NCBI RefSeq assembly: GCF_003382285.1
Contig: NZ_QTJR01000001.1
Coordinates: 62,001-126,000 of the forward strand
Length of the DNA stretch: 64,000 nucleotides
Direction: 5' to 3'
DNA from: Lysobacter soli
GTDB lineage: Bacteria > Pseudomonadota > Gammaproteobacteria > Xanthomonadales > Xanthomonadaceae
How positions within the stretch are numbered: position 1 is the first letter of the stretch; each line of letters starts with the position of its first letter. The notes under the pieces were generated by a model. It did not search any database, was not told the origin of the DNA, and was given only the letters and a program-made list of their open reading frames with translations. The translations under genes and the position numbers were made by a program. Below, piece after piece: positions 25,313-34,104 of this stretch.

Positions 25313-25914
25313 GCGGGGGAGTCGGTTTCGCCGGGCACCGCGCCGGCGGCGGCGAGGTCCTGCGGCGTGTTGAGGTTGCCGAAGCGTACGCCGTCCAGTC
25401 GGACGGCGACCATGCGCAGATGACGTTGCAGCGAATGGATCGCCAGGTCGTTCGCGGCGATGGCGCGCGCCGCGGCCTCGCGCAAGGATGCCGTGGGCCA
25501 TAGCGCGACGAGCGGCTGCGGGCCGTCGTCGTCCACGGCGTATGCGCCGTGCGCGCTCGCGGCGGCACTCAGGCTGGGGACGAGGCAGTCGTTCACGCCG
25601 ACCAGATCGACGGGGAGCGTCAGCAACCACGGCGTATCACAGGCGGCGGCGAGCGCATCGAGGCCGGCGAGCGGGCCGAGATCGCCGTCGTGGCGATCGG
25701 CCACGGCGCGAAGGCCGAGGCGCTCGTAGCGTTCGCGGCAACGGTTGGCGCTGATCAGCGTGGCGCTGGTTTCGGATGCGAAACGTCGCCGCCAGCGCTC
25801 GACCTGCGCGACGCCGTCGCGCTGCAGCCAGGCCTTGTCGATACCGCCGAGCCGGCTCGCGCGGCCGCCGGCGAGGATGCCCAAGGTGATGTCGCTGGCG
25901 GGGATGGGCGGCAT
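25309..25914 (-). CDS. mobA: Molybdenum cofactor guanylyltransferase MobA
   Basis: 201 residues; transfers GMP to Mo-molybdopterin to make the MGD cofactor of DMSO-reductase-type enzymes. The nucleotide-binding start GILAGGRASRLGGIDKAWL and the PVDLVG metal-binding aspartate are present. The usual LAGG..RMGG pattern is slightly altered (RLGG). First gene of the mobA-moeA-moeB unit. Other cofactor genes (moaA-E) are not in the window. Confidence 0.92.
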   Translation of the reverse strand: MPPIPASDITLGILAGGRASRLGGIDKAWLQRDGVAQVERWRRRFASETSATLISANRCRERYERLGLRAVADRHDGDLGPLAGLDALAAACDTPWLLTLPVDLVGVNDCLVPSLSAAASAHGAYAVDDDGPQPLVALWPTASLREAAARAIAANDLAIHSLQRHLRMVAVRLDGVRFGNLNTPQDLAAAGAVPGETDSPA

Positions 25915-26019
25915 TCGGGGAGTTTAAGGCCCCGCCGGCTGTCGTCCTGGAGTACTAAGGGTTCCGATTCGGGCCTTGGTCGGACGACGGCGCTGCAAAC
26001 GCAGGCGCGCTGCGCGCGG

Positions 26020-26240
26020 AAGCGTTACAGGCCTGGATCCCGGCCTTCGCCGGGATGACGCAACCGCGCTGCGCCTGAAGCGTTACGGGCCTGGATCCCG
26101 GCTTTCGCCGGGATGACGCAACCGCGCTGCGGCTGAAGCGTTACGGGCCTGGATCCCGGCCTTCGCCGGGATGACGCAACCGCGCTGCGCCTCAAGCGTT
26201 ACGGGCCTGGATCCCGGCTTTCGCCGGGATGACGCAACCG
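26020..26240. repeat. 58-bp tandem repeat array (about 3.8 units)
   Basis: Four consecutive copies start at 26020, 26078, 26136 and 26194, each opening AAGCGTTAC and holding a REP-like palindrome from TGGATCCCGGC to GCCGGGATGAC. Units differ by only a few bases (C/T in the palindrome loop, one or two in the tail). A more degenerate half-unit precedes 26020. Together with the hairpin at 26230-26280 this explains the gap between mobA and der; no gene is visible. Confidence 0.9.
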
Positions 26241-26280
26241 CAAAGGCGTTGGCGCCTGGCGCCAACGCGCGGTTGCGTCA
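26230..26280 (-). terminator. Large hairpin at the 3' end of der
   Basis: Outer arms TGACGCAACCGC (26230-26241) and GCGGTTGCGTCA (26269-26280) pair perfectly. Inner arms GCGTTGGCGCC (26246-26256) and GGCGCCAACGC (26258-26268) pair perfectly around one base. Only a 4-nt AAAG bulge interrupts 23 bp of stem. The right arm contains the der stop codon and the left arm is the tail of the last tandem unit. Confidence 0.7.
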
Positions 26281-27678
26281 CTTGCCCTTCTTTACGTGGC
26301 GGATCATGCGGCGCTTCTTCGCGACCTGCCGCTCGGTGAGCACGTTCTTCTTGCCTTCGTACGGATTGGCGCCTTCCTTGAACACGAAGCGCACCGGCGT
26401 GCCGACCAGCTTGAAGCGCTTGCGGAAGAAGTTCTCGAGGTAGCGCTTGTAGCTGTCGCTCAGCGTGCGAAGGCGAGTGCCGTGCACCACGAACGTTGGC
26501 GGATTGTTCGCCGCCGGGTGTGCGTAGCGAAGCTTGGCGACGTGACCGCGCACGGTCGGCGGCGGGTTGGTTTCGTATGCGACTTCCAGCGCCTTGTTGA
26601 CTTCGCTGGTGCTGAATTCGTGCGTGGCGGAAGCATGCGCGCGATGGATCGCTCGGAACAGCTCGCGCAGGCCGGAACCGTGCTTGGCGCTGATGCGCAC
26701 CGCTTCGGCCCATTCCACGAAGCCCAGCTTGCGCGTGAGCAGCGCTTCGGCCTGCTGGCGCTGGTAATCAGTCAGGCCGTCCCACTTGTTGACGGCGACA
26801 ACCAGCGCGCGGCCGGCGTCGAGCGCCAGGCCCAGCACGGTCGCATCCTGGTCGGTGATGCCCTCGGATGCGTCGAGCATCACCACCGCCACCTGGCACT
26901 GCTCGATAGCCTGCAGCGTCTTGACGATAGAGAACTTCTCCACCGCCTCTTCCACGCGCGCCTTGCGGCGTACGCCAGCGGTATCGACCAGCCGGTACAG
27001 CCGGCCGTCGCGCTCCATGTCGATGGAAACCGAATCGCGCGTGGTGCCCGGCACTTCGGAGGCGATCATCCGCTCCTCGCCGAGCAGGCGGTTGACCAGC
27101 GTCGACTTGCCCACGTTCGGGCGGCCGATGAAGGCCACGCGGATGCGCGACGGATCGGTGTCCAGTTCGGTCGCCGTGCCCTCTTCCGGCACGCGCTTGA
27201 GCACGGCGTCGATCAGCTCGTCGATGCCCTGGCGGTGCGCCGACGACACGGCGATGACGTCGGTGATGCCGTAGCGGGCGAACTCGTTGATCGCGGCCTG
27301 CGCGTCGAGGCCGTCGGTCTTGTTGACCACCAGCATCGCCGGGCGCGCGGTCTTGCGCAGCCAGGCGAGGATGTCGTCGTCCAGCGCCGAGGCGCCTTCG
27401 CGGCCATCGACGACGAACAGCACCAGGTCGGCTTCCTCGGCCGCCGAACGGGCCTGCCGCGCGGTGGCGCCGGCCAGTCCTTCGTCCTCCCCGGCGATAC
27501 CGCCGGTGTCGACGATGGCGAACGGGCGCTTGCCCTCCGGCCGCGCCACGCCGTAGTTGCGGTCGCGCGTGACGCCCGGCTGGTCGTGGACCAGGGCGTC
27601 GCGGGTGCGCGTCAGCGCGTTGAACAGCGTGGATTTTCCAACGTTGGGACGGCCAACGAGGGCGACGAGCGGAAGCAT
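26278..27678 (-). CDS. der: Ribosome biogenesis GTPase Der (EngA)
   Basis: 466 residues; essential double GTPase acting in 50S subunit assembly. Two tandem G domains each open with GRPNVGKST (first near residue 8), with switch/G3 motifs DTGG and DTAG and the NKxD motifs NKTDG and NKWDG, followed by a C-terminal KH-like domain ending in basic residues. The start is the ATG beginning [14 protein letters not shown]. The frame is open well upstream into unrelated sequence, which is not part of the gene. Downstream of bamB behind an intrinsic terminator. Confidence 0.98.
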   Translation of the reverse strand: MLPLVALVGRPNVGKSTLFNALTRTRDALVHDQPGVTRDRNYGVARPEGKRPFAIVDTGGIAGEDEGLAGATARQARSAAEEADLVLFVVDGREGASALDDDILAWLRKTARPAMLVVNKTDGLDAQAAINEFARYGITDVIAVSSAHRQGIDELIDAVLKRVPEEGTATELDTDPSRIRVAFIGRPNVGKSTLVNRLLGEERMIASEVPGTTRDSVSIDMERDGRLYRLVDTAGVRRKARVEEAVEKFSIVKTLQAIEQCQVAVVMLDASEGITDQDATVLGLALDAGRALVVAVNKWDGLTDYQRQQAEALLTRKLGFVEWAEAVRISAKHGSGLRELFRAIHRAHASATHEFSTSEVNKALEVAYETNPPPTVRGHVAKLRYAHPAANNPPTFVVHGTRLRTLSDSYKRYLENFFRKRFKLVGTPVRFVFKEGANPYEGKKNVLTERQVAKKRRMIRHVKKGK

Positions 27679-27842
27679 GCTGGGAACCGGTGCGGTATGG
27701 GGAACGGAAACGGAGCGCCGTGACGGGCGGCGGGAAGCCGCGCGGTGGCCGGCTCCGGGGCCCGGTCCGTGGGTCATCGGGGTACGGCATGATGACGGGC
27801 CGGGCGACAAAAGGGAAACCGGGGCCCGCAATCCACATGAAA

Positions 27843-27870
27843 AACGGCCCGGACTCTCGCCCGGGCCGTT
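27843..27870 (-). terminator. Intrinsic terminator after bamB
   Basis: A 10-bp perfect stem AACGGCCCGG / CCGGGCCGTT with an 8-nt loop. On the minus strand the stem is followed by TTTTTCATG, a proper U-tract. It lies between bamB and der. Confidence 0.85.
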
Positions 27871-27896
27871 CGTCGTGTGCTGCCCTGCGCAGGCGC

Positions 27897-29096
27897 TTAC
27901 TGCAGGCGGAAGGCCGTCAGCTCGCCGTTGACGTTCTGCACGATGGCGATGCCGTCGGCCACGACCGGGGCGGCCTTCACGGCCTTGCCGCCGACGCGCT
28001 CGCGCGCGGCGAAGGCGCCGTCGTCCAGCTTCAGCCAGTGCACGTAGCCGTCGAAATCGGCCACGACGGCGAAATCGCCCTGCACCGCCGCGCCCGTCAC
28101 GTTGCGACGTGCCAGCGCCGGCTGCGACCAGAGGGCTGCGCCGCTGTTCTTGTCCAGGCCGAACACCGAGCCCGTCGGGTCGGTCACGACCAGGCGGTCG
28201 GACGCCATGCCGATGCGACCCGCTCCGCCGTGCTCCGCCGACCACATCGGGCGGCCGCTCGGGGCATCGATCGCCAAGGTCTGCTTCTTGAAGCTCGTGG
28301 CGAACAGCGTGGTGCCTTCGAGCACGGGCGTGCCGTCGACGTCGGCCATGCGATCCAGCTCGGTGCGGCCTTCCGGCTGCGCGATCGGCTGCTCCCACAT
28401 CGGGCGGCCATCGTTCGCCGACAGCGCCGACACCGTGCCGTCGTCATTGCCGATGAACACGAAACCCGGGCCAAGCACCGGGCCGTCGTTGCCACGCAGC
28501 GACAGCATCGGCACTTCCTGCACCCAGAACCAGCGACGCTCGCCGCTGGCGGCATCGAACGCGGTGACACGGCCGTCGTTGGAACGCACGAACACGGAGT
28601 TCATGCCGATGGCCGGCGCCGCGATGACCTCGTTCGGCACGTGGGCCTTCCACTTCTCTTCACCGGTGCTGGCGTCGAGGGCGATGACTTCGCCATCCAG
28701 CCCGCCGACCACAACCAGGCCCTCGCCCACGCCCGGACCGCCGGACAGGCGGATGTTGGCCTTCTTGTCGGGGCGGTATTCCCAGACCTGCTTGCCGGTC
28801 TGCAGATCGAATGCGTGCACGCCGCCTTCGATCGCTGCCGCGAAAACGCGGCCGTCGGCGACGACCGGGCCCTGACGCACGCCGATGCGGCCTTCGCCCT
28901 TGCCGGCGTTGGCCGACCAGATCTTCTGCACCGTCACCGACGGGGTGATGTCGGTCAGTTCGGCCGGCTCGTTCGGCTTGCCGTCGTCCTTCTTCTTGTC
29001 GCCACCGAACCAGCCCTTGATGGTGGAGCAGCCGGCGAGCGAAGCCGCGCACAGCAGCACGACGGAGGTACGCAGCAGCATGGAACGGTGCTTCAT
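27897..29096 (-). CDS. bamB: Outer-membrane assembly lipoprotein BamB
   Basis: 399 residues; a beta-propeller lipoprotein of the BAM complex that assists beta-barrel insertion. The signal peptide ends in lipobox LAGC with lipidated C23. Propeller repeats appear as recurring segments such as [23 protein letters not shown] and [16 protein letters not shown]. The start overlaps the stop of the upstream TPR gene by one base (TGATG). Conserved yfgM-bamB-der order. Confidence 0.96.
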   Translation of the reverse strand: MKHRSMLLRTSVVLLCAASLAGCSTIKGWFGGDKKKDDGKPNEPAELTDITPSVTVQKIWSANAGKGEGRIGVRQGPVVADGRVFAAAIEGGVHAFDLQTGKQVWEYRPDKKANIRLSGGPGVGEGLVVVGGLDGEVIALDASTGEEKWKAHVPNEVIAAPAIGMNSVFVRSNDGRVTAFDAASGERRWFWVQEVPMLSLRGNDGPVLGPGFVFIGNDDGTVSALSANDGRPMWEQPIAQPEGRTELDRMADVDGTPVLEGTTLFATSFKKQTLAIDAPSGRPMWSAEHGGAGRIGMASDRLVVTDPTGSVFGLDKNSGAALWSQPALARRNVTGAAVQGDFAVVADFDGYVHWLKLDDGAFAARERVGGKAVKAAPVVADGIAIVQNVNGELTAFRLQ

Positions 29097-29728
29097 CAGG
29101 ACTTGGCCTCGGGCTTGGCGGGCGTGCCGCCGACTTCGGTGAGCTTGAGTTCGAGCAGGCGGCGATGCGGCGATGCCACATCGAGCTTGGCCATGGCCTC
29201 GGCGTAGGCAGTGCGTGCCTGGTCCTTCTGGCCGAGCGCGAGGTGCGCGTCGCCACGCACTTCGATGCCCGCCGCCGTGTCGGCATCCGCGACGAGCTTC
29301 AGCGCGGCGTCGGCCTGCTTCTTCTCGATCAGCAGGCGCGCGGTGCGTTGCTGGATGATCTGCCGGATCGCCGGATCTTCGGTCTTGATGCCCTGGAGCG
29401 TCGCGAGCGCGGCGTCGTTCTGGTTGGCTTCCACCTGTGAACGGGCCAGTTCGAGCGCGGCAAGGGCGCGATAGCTCGAACCTTCCTCAAGTGCCTTGAC
29501 CTTGGCGTCGGCCGTCTTGTCCTTCGCGTCGATGGCGTCGATGGCGGCCTGGTACTGCGTGGCCATGCCCATGCGCGCCTGCTCGTGCCGCTGGTCCCAC
29601 CACTTCCATCCACCGATGGCCGCCAGGCCCAGCGCGATGCCGCCGATCAGGCCCGCACCGTTGTTGCGCAGCCACTGCAGGACGCGTTCGCTTTGTTCGT
29701 GTTCGTCGAGAAGATCGTCAATCGCCAT
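29096..29728 (-). CDS. yfgM: YfgM-like TPR membrane protein (periplasmic chaperone partner)
   Basis: 210 residues. A short cytoplasmic N-terminus (MAIDDLLDEHEQSERVLQWL) precedes one membrane helix (about residues 24-42) and a periplasmic TPR-like helical domain. In E. coli, YfgM (also AncA) associates with SecYEG and PpiD and helps envelope protein folding. The start at 29728 matches the conserved opening; GTG or ATG sites further up give unlike sequence. Coupled to bamB by a one-base overlap. Confidence 0.92.
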   Translation of the reverse strand: MAIDDLLDEHEQSERVLQWLRNNGAGLIGGIALGLAAIGGWKWWDQRHEQARMGMATQYQAAIDAIDAKDKTADAKVKALEEGSSYRALAALELARSQVEANQNDAALATLQGIKTEDPAIRQIIQQRTARLLIEKKQADAALKLVADADTAAGIEVRGDAHLALGQKDQARTAYAEAMAKLDVASPHRRLLELKLTEVGGTPAKPEAKS

Positions 29729-29783
29729 CGGTACCGGCTGCCGTGCTCTGTGGCCCACCGTGAGGCGGGAATCCGAAATAGGA

Positions 29784-29810
29784 GCACCGGCCCGCGTTGC
29801 GGGCCGGTGC
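29784..29810 (-). terminator. Hairpin between rodZ and yfgM
   Basis: A 12-bp perfect stem GCACCGGCCCGC / GCGGGCCGGTGC around a GTT loop. On the minus strand it is followed by TCCTATTTCG, a weak U-tract. Confidence 0.7.
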
Positions 29811-29833
29811 GTGTGGATTTCCCGTACCGCCGG

Positions 29834-30637
29834 TCAATCGCCCGGCGTGAGGGAACCGTCAGAGGATAGCGTAAAGCGCGCCACGTTCGCGCGGCTGAAC
29901 GGCGTCAGATCGACCGTCCTGCCCGCGTTGCGGACTTCGACCGCGGAGGAATTTCCCAGCACCACGCGCGAGACTTCGCCCGCGGAATAGGTGCGCTGCT
30001 GCCCTGTGCCAAGTTCGCCGCTTTCGATCACGCGGCCGTCGGCTCCGCGCACTTCCACCCAGCTGTTGCCGGTGAAGTTGAGCGACAACGCCGGCTGCGT
30101 GGCGGCCGGCGCAGGCAGCGTCGCCATCGAAGCGACCAGCGGCGTGCGGTGTACGGGTTCGGATGCCGTCGGCTGCATGGTGCTGGCCGGCGCGGCCGGC
30201 GCAGTCGCCACGTCGAGCGACTCGACCTTCGCGTCGTCCTTCTTGAGTTCGCGCGAGGCCATCCAGATCGGCACCGCGATGGCCGCCGTCAGCACGATGT
30301 AGATCGCGCGACGCGTGGCCTGTTCGAACACGCGGCGGTAGCGCGGCGTATGCGTGTGGCTGACCAGCTCCGACGGCGCGATCGGGCGTGCGCCCTGACC
30401 GAGTTCCTCGTCGAAGTGCACGCCGAGCAGGCGCGCATAGCTGCGCATCTGTCCGCGAACGAAGACCGGCGCACCCAGCTGGCTCGAGTCCCCCGATTCG
30501 AGCTGCCGGATTCCCTTGACCGGAATCTTCAGGCTGGCGGCGACGTCTTCCTGCGACAGGCCCGCCGCTTCGCGGGCCTGCTTCAGACGCACGCCAATGC
30601 TGGCGCCCATCTCAGGCGCGAGTTGGTTCGAGTTCAT
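29834..30637 (-). CDS. rodZ: RodZ-like cytoskeletal/cell-shape protein
   Basis: 267 residues. A cytoplasmic helix-turn-helix of the HTH_25 type covers residues 13-75 (GVRLKQAREAAGLSQEDVAA), one membrane helix is at about 110-127, and a periplasmic DUF4115 domain follows a Pro/Ala/Thr-rich linker. RodZ links MreB filaments to the cell-wall elongation machinery. Its ATG overlaps the stop of the pilW gene (ATGA). In many gammaproteobacteria ispG and hisS come next; here a hairpin and yfgM follow. Confidence 0.93.
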   Translation of the reverse strand: MNSNQLAPEMGASIGVRLKQAREAAGLSQEDVAASLKIPVKGIRQLESGDSSQLGAPVFVRGQMRSYARLLGVHFDEELGQGARPIAPSELVSHTHTPRYRRVFEQATRRAIYIVLTAAIAVPIWMASRELKKDDAKVESLDVATAPAAPASTMQPTASEPVHRTPLVASMATLPAPAATQPALSLNFTGNSWVEVRGADGRVIESGELGTGQQRTYSAGEVSRVVLGNSSAVEVRNAGRTVDLTPFSRANVARFTLSSDGSLTPGD

Positions 30638-31470
30638 CGCTTTCCGTCATCCCCCATGCCGGAGCCCAGCTTCTGCGGGAACTCCGCCCTCATTCGCTGA
30701 ACGTATCTTGCGGCGGCTGCCCTGTCGCCGAGTTTCTCTTCGATTTGTGACGCCAGCTGCAACGCGCCGGGGTCCGCGGGAGCAGCCGCCAGGCGGCGCT
30801 CGGAGAATGCGCGCGCTTCGAAGGCATTTCCTTGACGGAACTCAAGCTCTGCAAGCGCGCCCAGCGCCGTGGCGTTGTTCGGATCCAGTTCGATCGCCCG
30901 GCGCAGCTCGCGGCGGGCGCGATCGTCCTGGCCGGCACGGGCGGCGCAACTGCCGGAATTGGCCAGAGCCACCGCCGGCGTCGTGTAGCTCGGGTCGTGC
31001 AGCGCGCGCTCGAACCAGCTCAGCGACTCGGCCGCGCGACCTTCGCGGCACAGCCACACGCCGTAGTTGTTCTGCGCGGCACCGTTGCCCGGCGCGAACT
31101 CGGCGGCGCGCAGGTAGTGGCGTCCCGTTTCGGCGGTATCGCCGCGACTGGCGGCGACCAGGGCCAGCACCGTCTCGGCATCGGCGGATTTCGGATCGAG
31201 CTTCAGCGCCTTGAGCGCTTCCTTCTCGGCGGCGGCGTAATCGCCGGCCATGAGACGCGCGCGGGCCAGTTCGAGCGGCCGGCTCGCGGCGATGGCGGCG
31301 GTGTTGCGGCCGTTTCCGTTGACGTTGACCTCGGGCGCGGTGCGCTCGAAGTCCTGACGCTTGAAGTCCTGCCGCACGAAGGTCATGCGGCTGCACGCGC
31401 CGGTCGCCAATACCGCGACCGCCAGGACGGTCGTGATCGTGAGGCTCAGCGGGCGGCCGCGGACGTCCAT
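30634..31470 (-). CDS. pilW: Type IV pilus biogenesis lipoprotein PilW/PilF
   Basis: 278 residues. A hydrophobic signal segment ends in ATGAC with a probable lipidated C26, although Thr at -3 is not ideal. Four or more TPR repeats follow (ARLMAGDYAAAEKEALKALKLDP, then AAQNNYGVWLCREGRAAESLSWFERAL). PilW/PilF is the outer-membrane pilotin needed for secretin PilQ multimerisation. The position between rlmN and rodZ is the conserved place for this gene. Confidence 0.92.
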   Translation of the reverse strand: MDVRGRPLSLTITTVLAVAVLATGACSRMTFVRQDFKRQDFERTAPEVNVNGNGRNTAAIAASRPLELARARLMAGDYAAAEKEALKALKLDPKSADAETVLALVAASRGDTAETGRHYLRAAEFAPGNGAAQNNYGVWLCREGRAAESLSWFERALHDPSYTTPAVALANSGSCAARAGQDDRARRELRRAIELDPNNATALGALAELEFRQGNAFEARAFSERRLAAAPADPGALQLASQIEEKLGDRAAAARYVQRMRAEFPQKLGSGMGDDGKR

Positions 31471-31488
31471 GCTAGCGGGCTCCTGACA

Positions 31489-32733
<1,245 letters not shown>

Positions 32734-32751
32734 GGCCTTTTCTTCAGTCGC

Positions 32752-33177
32752 TTAGCGGGCGTACACGTCGGTCGCCGGGAAGAAGTACGCGACTTCGATC
32801 GCGGCGTTCTCCAGGCTGTCCGAACCGTGCACGGCGTTGGCGTCGATGCTGTCGGCGAAGTCGGCGCGGATCGTGCCCGGCGCGGCGTCCTTCGGGTTGG
32901 TGGCGCCCATCAGGTCGCGGTTCTTCAGCACGGCGCCTTCGCCTTCCAGCACCTGGATCATCACCGGGCCGGAAATCATGAACTCGACCAGCGCGTTGAA
33001 GAACGGACGCTCGCGATGCACGGCGTAGAAGCCTTCGGCTTCCTGCTTCGACAGCTGCTTCATCTTCGAGGCGACGACCTTCAGGCCGGCCTTCTCGAAG
33101 CGGGTGTAGATCTCACCGATGACGTTCTTGGCGACGGCGTCGGGCTTGATGATCGAAAGGGTGCGCTCCAGCGCCAT
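32752..33177 (-). CDS. ndk: Nucleoside diphosphate kinase
   Basis: 141 residues; equalises NTP pools by ping-pong transfer of the gamma phosphate. Opens [20 protein letters not shown] and contains the phosphohistidine in [12 protein letters not shown] (about H117). Length is exactly that of bacterial Ndk. GGAGAGA lies just upstream of the ATG. Its leader contains a promoter followed almost at once by a terminator-like hairpin (33249-33297), suggesting control after initiation. First gene of the ndk-rlmN-pilW-rodZ series. Confidence 0.98.
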   Translation of the reverse strand: MALERTLSIIKPDAVAKNVIGEIYTRFEKAGLKVVASKMKQLSKQEAEGFYAVHRERPFFNALVEFMISGPVMIQVLEGEGAVLKNRDLMGATNPKDAAPGTIRADFADSIDANAVHGSDSLENAAIEVAYFFPATDVYAR

Positions 33178-33248
33178 GGAATCTCTCCGGGTAGGCGGGC
33201 CGCCGAACGTGGTGACTTGACCAGGGTTCGCGCCCGAGGATAACAGAA

Positions 33249-33272
33249 AAACCCGCGTACGGACGCGGGTTT
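33249..33272 (-). terminator. Promoter-proximal intrinsic terminator in the ndk leader
   Basis: A 10-bp perfect stem AAACCCGCGT / ACGCGGGTTT with an ACGG loop. On the minus strand it runs into TTTTTCTG. No complete gene is upstream of it in that direction, only the -10 TAGAAT at 33297-33292, so it acts on a very short leader RNA or as an attenuator. Confidence 0.75.
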
Positions 33273-33291
33273 AGCCCACAAGGCTCCGGTA

Positions 33292-33297
33292 ATTCTA
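33292..33297 (-). promoter_or_regulatory. -10 box of the ndk promoter
   Basis: TAGAAT on the minus strand in the context CCGCTAGAAT, the same context as the tRNA promoter and a site before aguB. No good -35 is seen (CTGCAA at 18 bp is the best). Expected start is near 33285. Confidence 0.5.
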
Positions 33298-33351
33298 GCG
33301 GATCGTTGGGCTTTTTTGCAGGGTCTGGCGGCGGGTTTTGCGCGATGTCCG

Positions 33352-33397
33352 TTGACGGTTCAGGCCGCGTCGGACTAGCATCAAACAAGCGTTTGAT
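33352..33397 (+). promoter_or_regulatory. Promoter with PsrA-type operator for the fatty-acid oxidation operon
   Basis: The -35 TTGACG (33352-33357), 18-bp spacer and -10 TAGCAT (33376-33381) are followed by a perfect 7-bp inverted repeat ATCAAAC / GTTTGAT (33380-33397) with a 4-bp centre. It overlaps the -10 and the predicted start. The core CAAAC-N4-GTTTG fits the published consensus for PsrA, the TetR-type fatty-acid sensor of Pseudomonas. Repressor binding here would block initiation. Confidence 0.85.
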
Positions 33398-33432
33398 TCA
33401 CCCACCGCAGCCGCAGGACCCACGCAGTACCC

Positions 33433-34053
33433 ATGGCCACCACAGCCCACTTCTCCACCAAGGACAGGATCCTTGGCGCCGCCGAGGAACTGTTCGCCCA
33501 GTTCGGCTTCACCGGCACCTCCCTTCGCCAGGTCACCAGTCGCGCCGACGTCAACATCGCGGCGGTGAACTACCACTTCGGCAGCAAGGAAAACCTCGTC
33601 AACGAGGTCTTCCGCCGCCGCATGGACGACATGAGCGCCCAGCGCCTCGGCGCCCTCAAAACCGCGCTGGAAACGCATCCCGGCGAGCTCGAGCCGATCC
33701 TGGCCGCGTTCGTCCAGCCCGCGCTGGCGATGGCGCAGGACCGCCACGGCGGCGGCGCCTTCGTACGCGTGGTCGCCCGCGCCTACGCCGAAAAGAACGA
33801 CCGCCTGCGCAAGTTCCTGTCCGATCACTACGGCCACGTGCTGCGCGAGTTCGCCAAGGCGATCGCCGGCTGCGTGCCGGGGCTGAGCAAGGAAGAGCTG
33901 TACTGGCGGCTCGACTTCCTGGCCGGTTCGCTGACCTACGCGATGGCCGATTTCGGCCTGATCAAGCGCCCGGCCGGTGTGACCGAGGCGGCCCATCGCG
34001 AGCGCGCGGCCCGCGAGCTGATCCGCTTCGCCGCGGCCGGCTTCAAATCCTGA
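33433..34053 (+). CDS. TetR-family regulator, PsrA-like, of beta-oxidation
   Basis: 206 residues. N-terminal TetR helix-turn-helix (RILGAAEELFAQFGFTGTSLRQVTSRADVNIAAVNYHFGS) and a C-terminal ligand-binding helical domain. The context argues for a long-chain fatty-acid or acyl-CoA sensor like PsrA: a CAAAC-N4-GTTTG operator overlaps its own promoter and two beta-oxidation genes follow within 51 bp in the same direction. It likely represses itself and the operon until acyl chains bind. The ligand is inferred, not visible in sequence. Confidence 0.88.
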   Translation: MATTAHFSTKDRILGAAEELFAQFGFTGTSLRQVTSRADVNIAAVNYHFGSKENLVNEVFRRRMDDMSAQRLGALKTALETHPGELEPILAAFVQPALAMAQDRHGGGAFVRVVARAYAEKNDRLRKFLSDHYGHVLREFAKAIAGCVPGLSKEELYWRLDFLAGSLTYAMADFGLIKRPAGVTEAAHRERAARELIRFAAAGFKS

Positions 34054-34072
34054 TTCGTTGAACCCCACGCTT

Positions 34073-34098
34073 CAAATTACTTGTCAGACAAGGATTTG
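34073..34098 (+). promoter_or_regulatory. Palindrome over the ribosome-binding site of the dehydrogenase/hydratase gene
   Basis: Nested arms CAAAT (34073-34077) / ATTTG (34094-34098) and CTTGTC (34080-34085) / GACAAG (34087-34092) flank one base. The AAGGA ribosome-binding site (34090-34094) lies inside the right arm. It may be a second operator or an RNA stem that limits translation. Confidence 0.5.
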
Positions 34099-34104
34099 CA
34101 AAAC

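Noticed and set aside
26020-26240. Considered as a CRISPR array
   Set aside because: Units are contiguous with no unique spacers and contain a palindrome of a dispersed REP family.
27679-28398. Upstream extension of the der frame
   Set aside because: No conserved residues and it passes through a terminator; der begins at [14 protein letters not shown].
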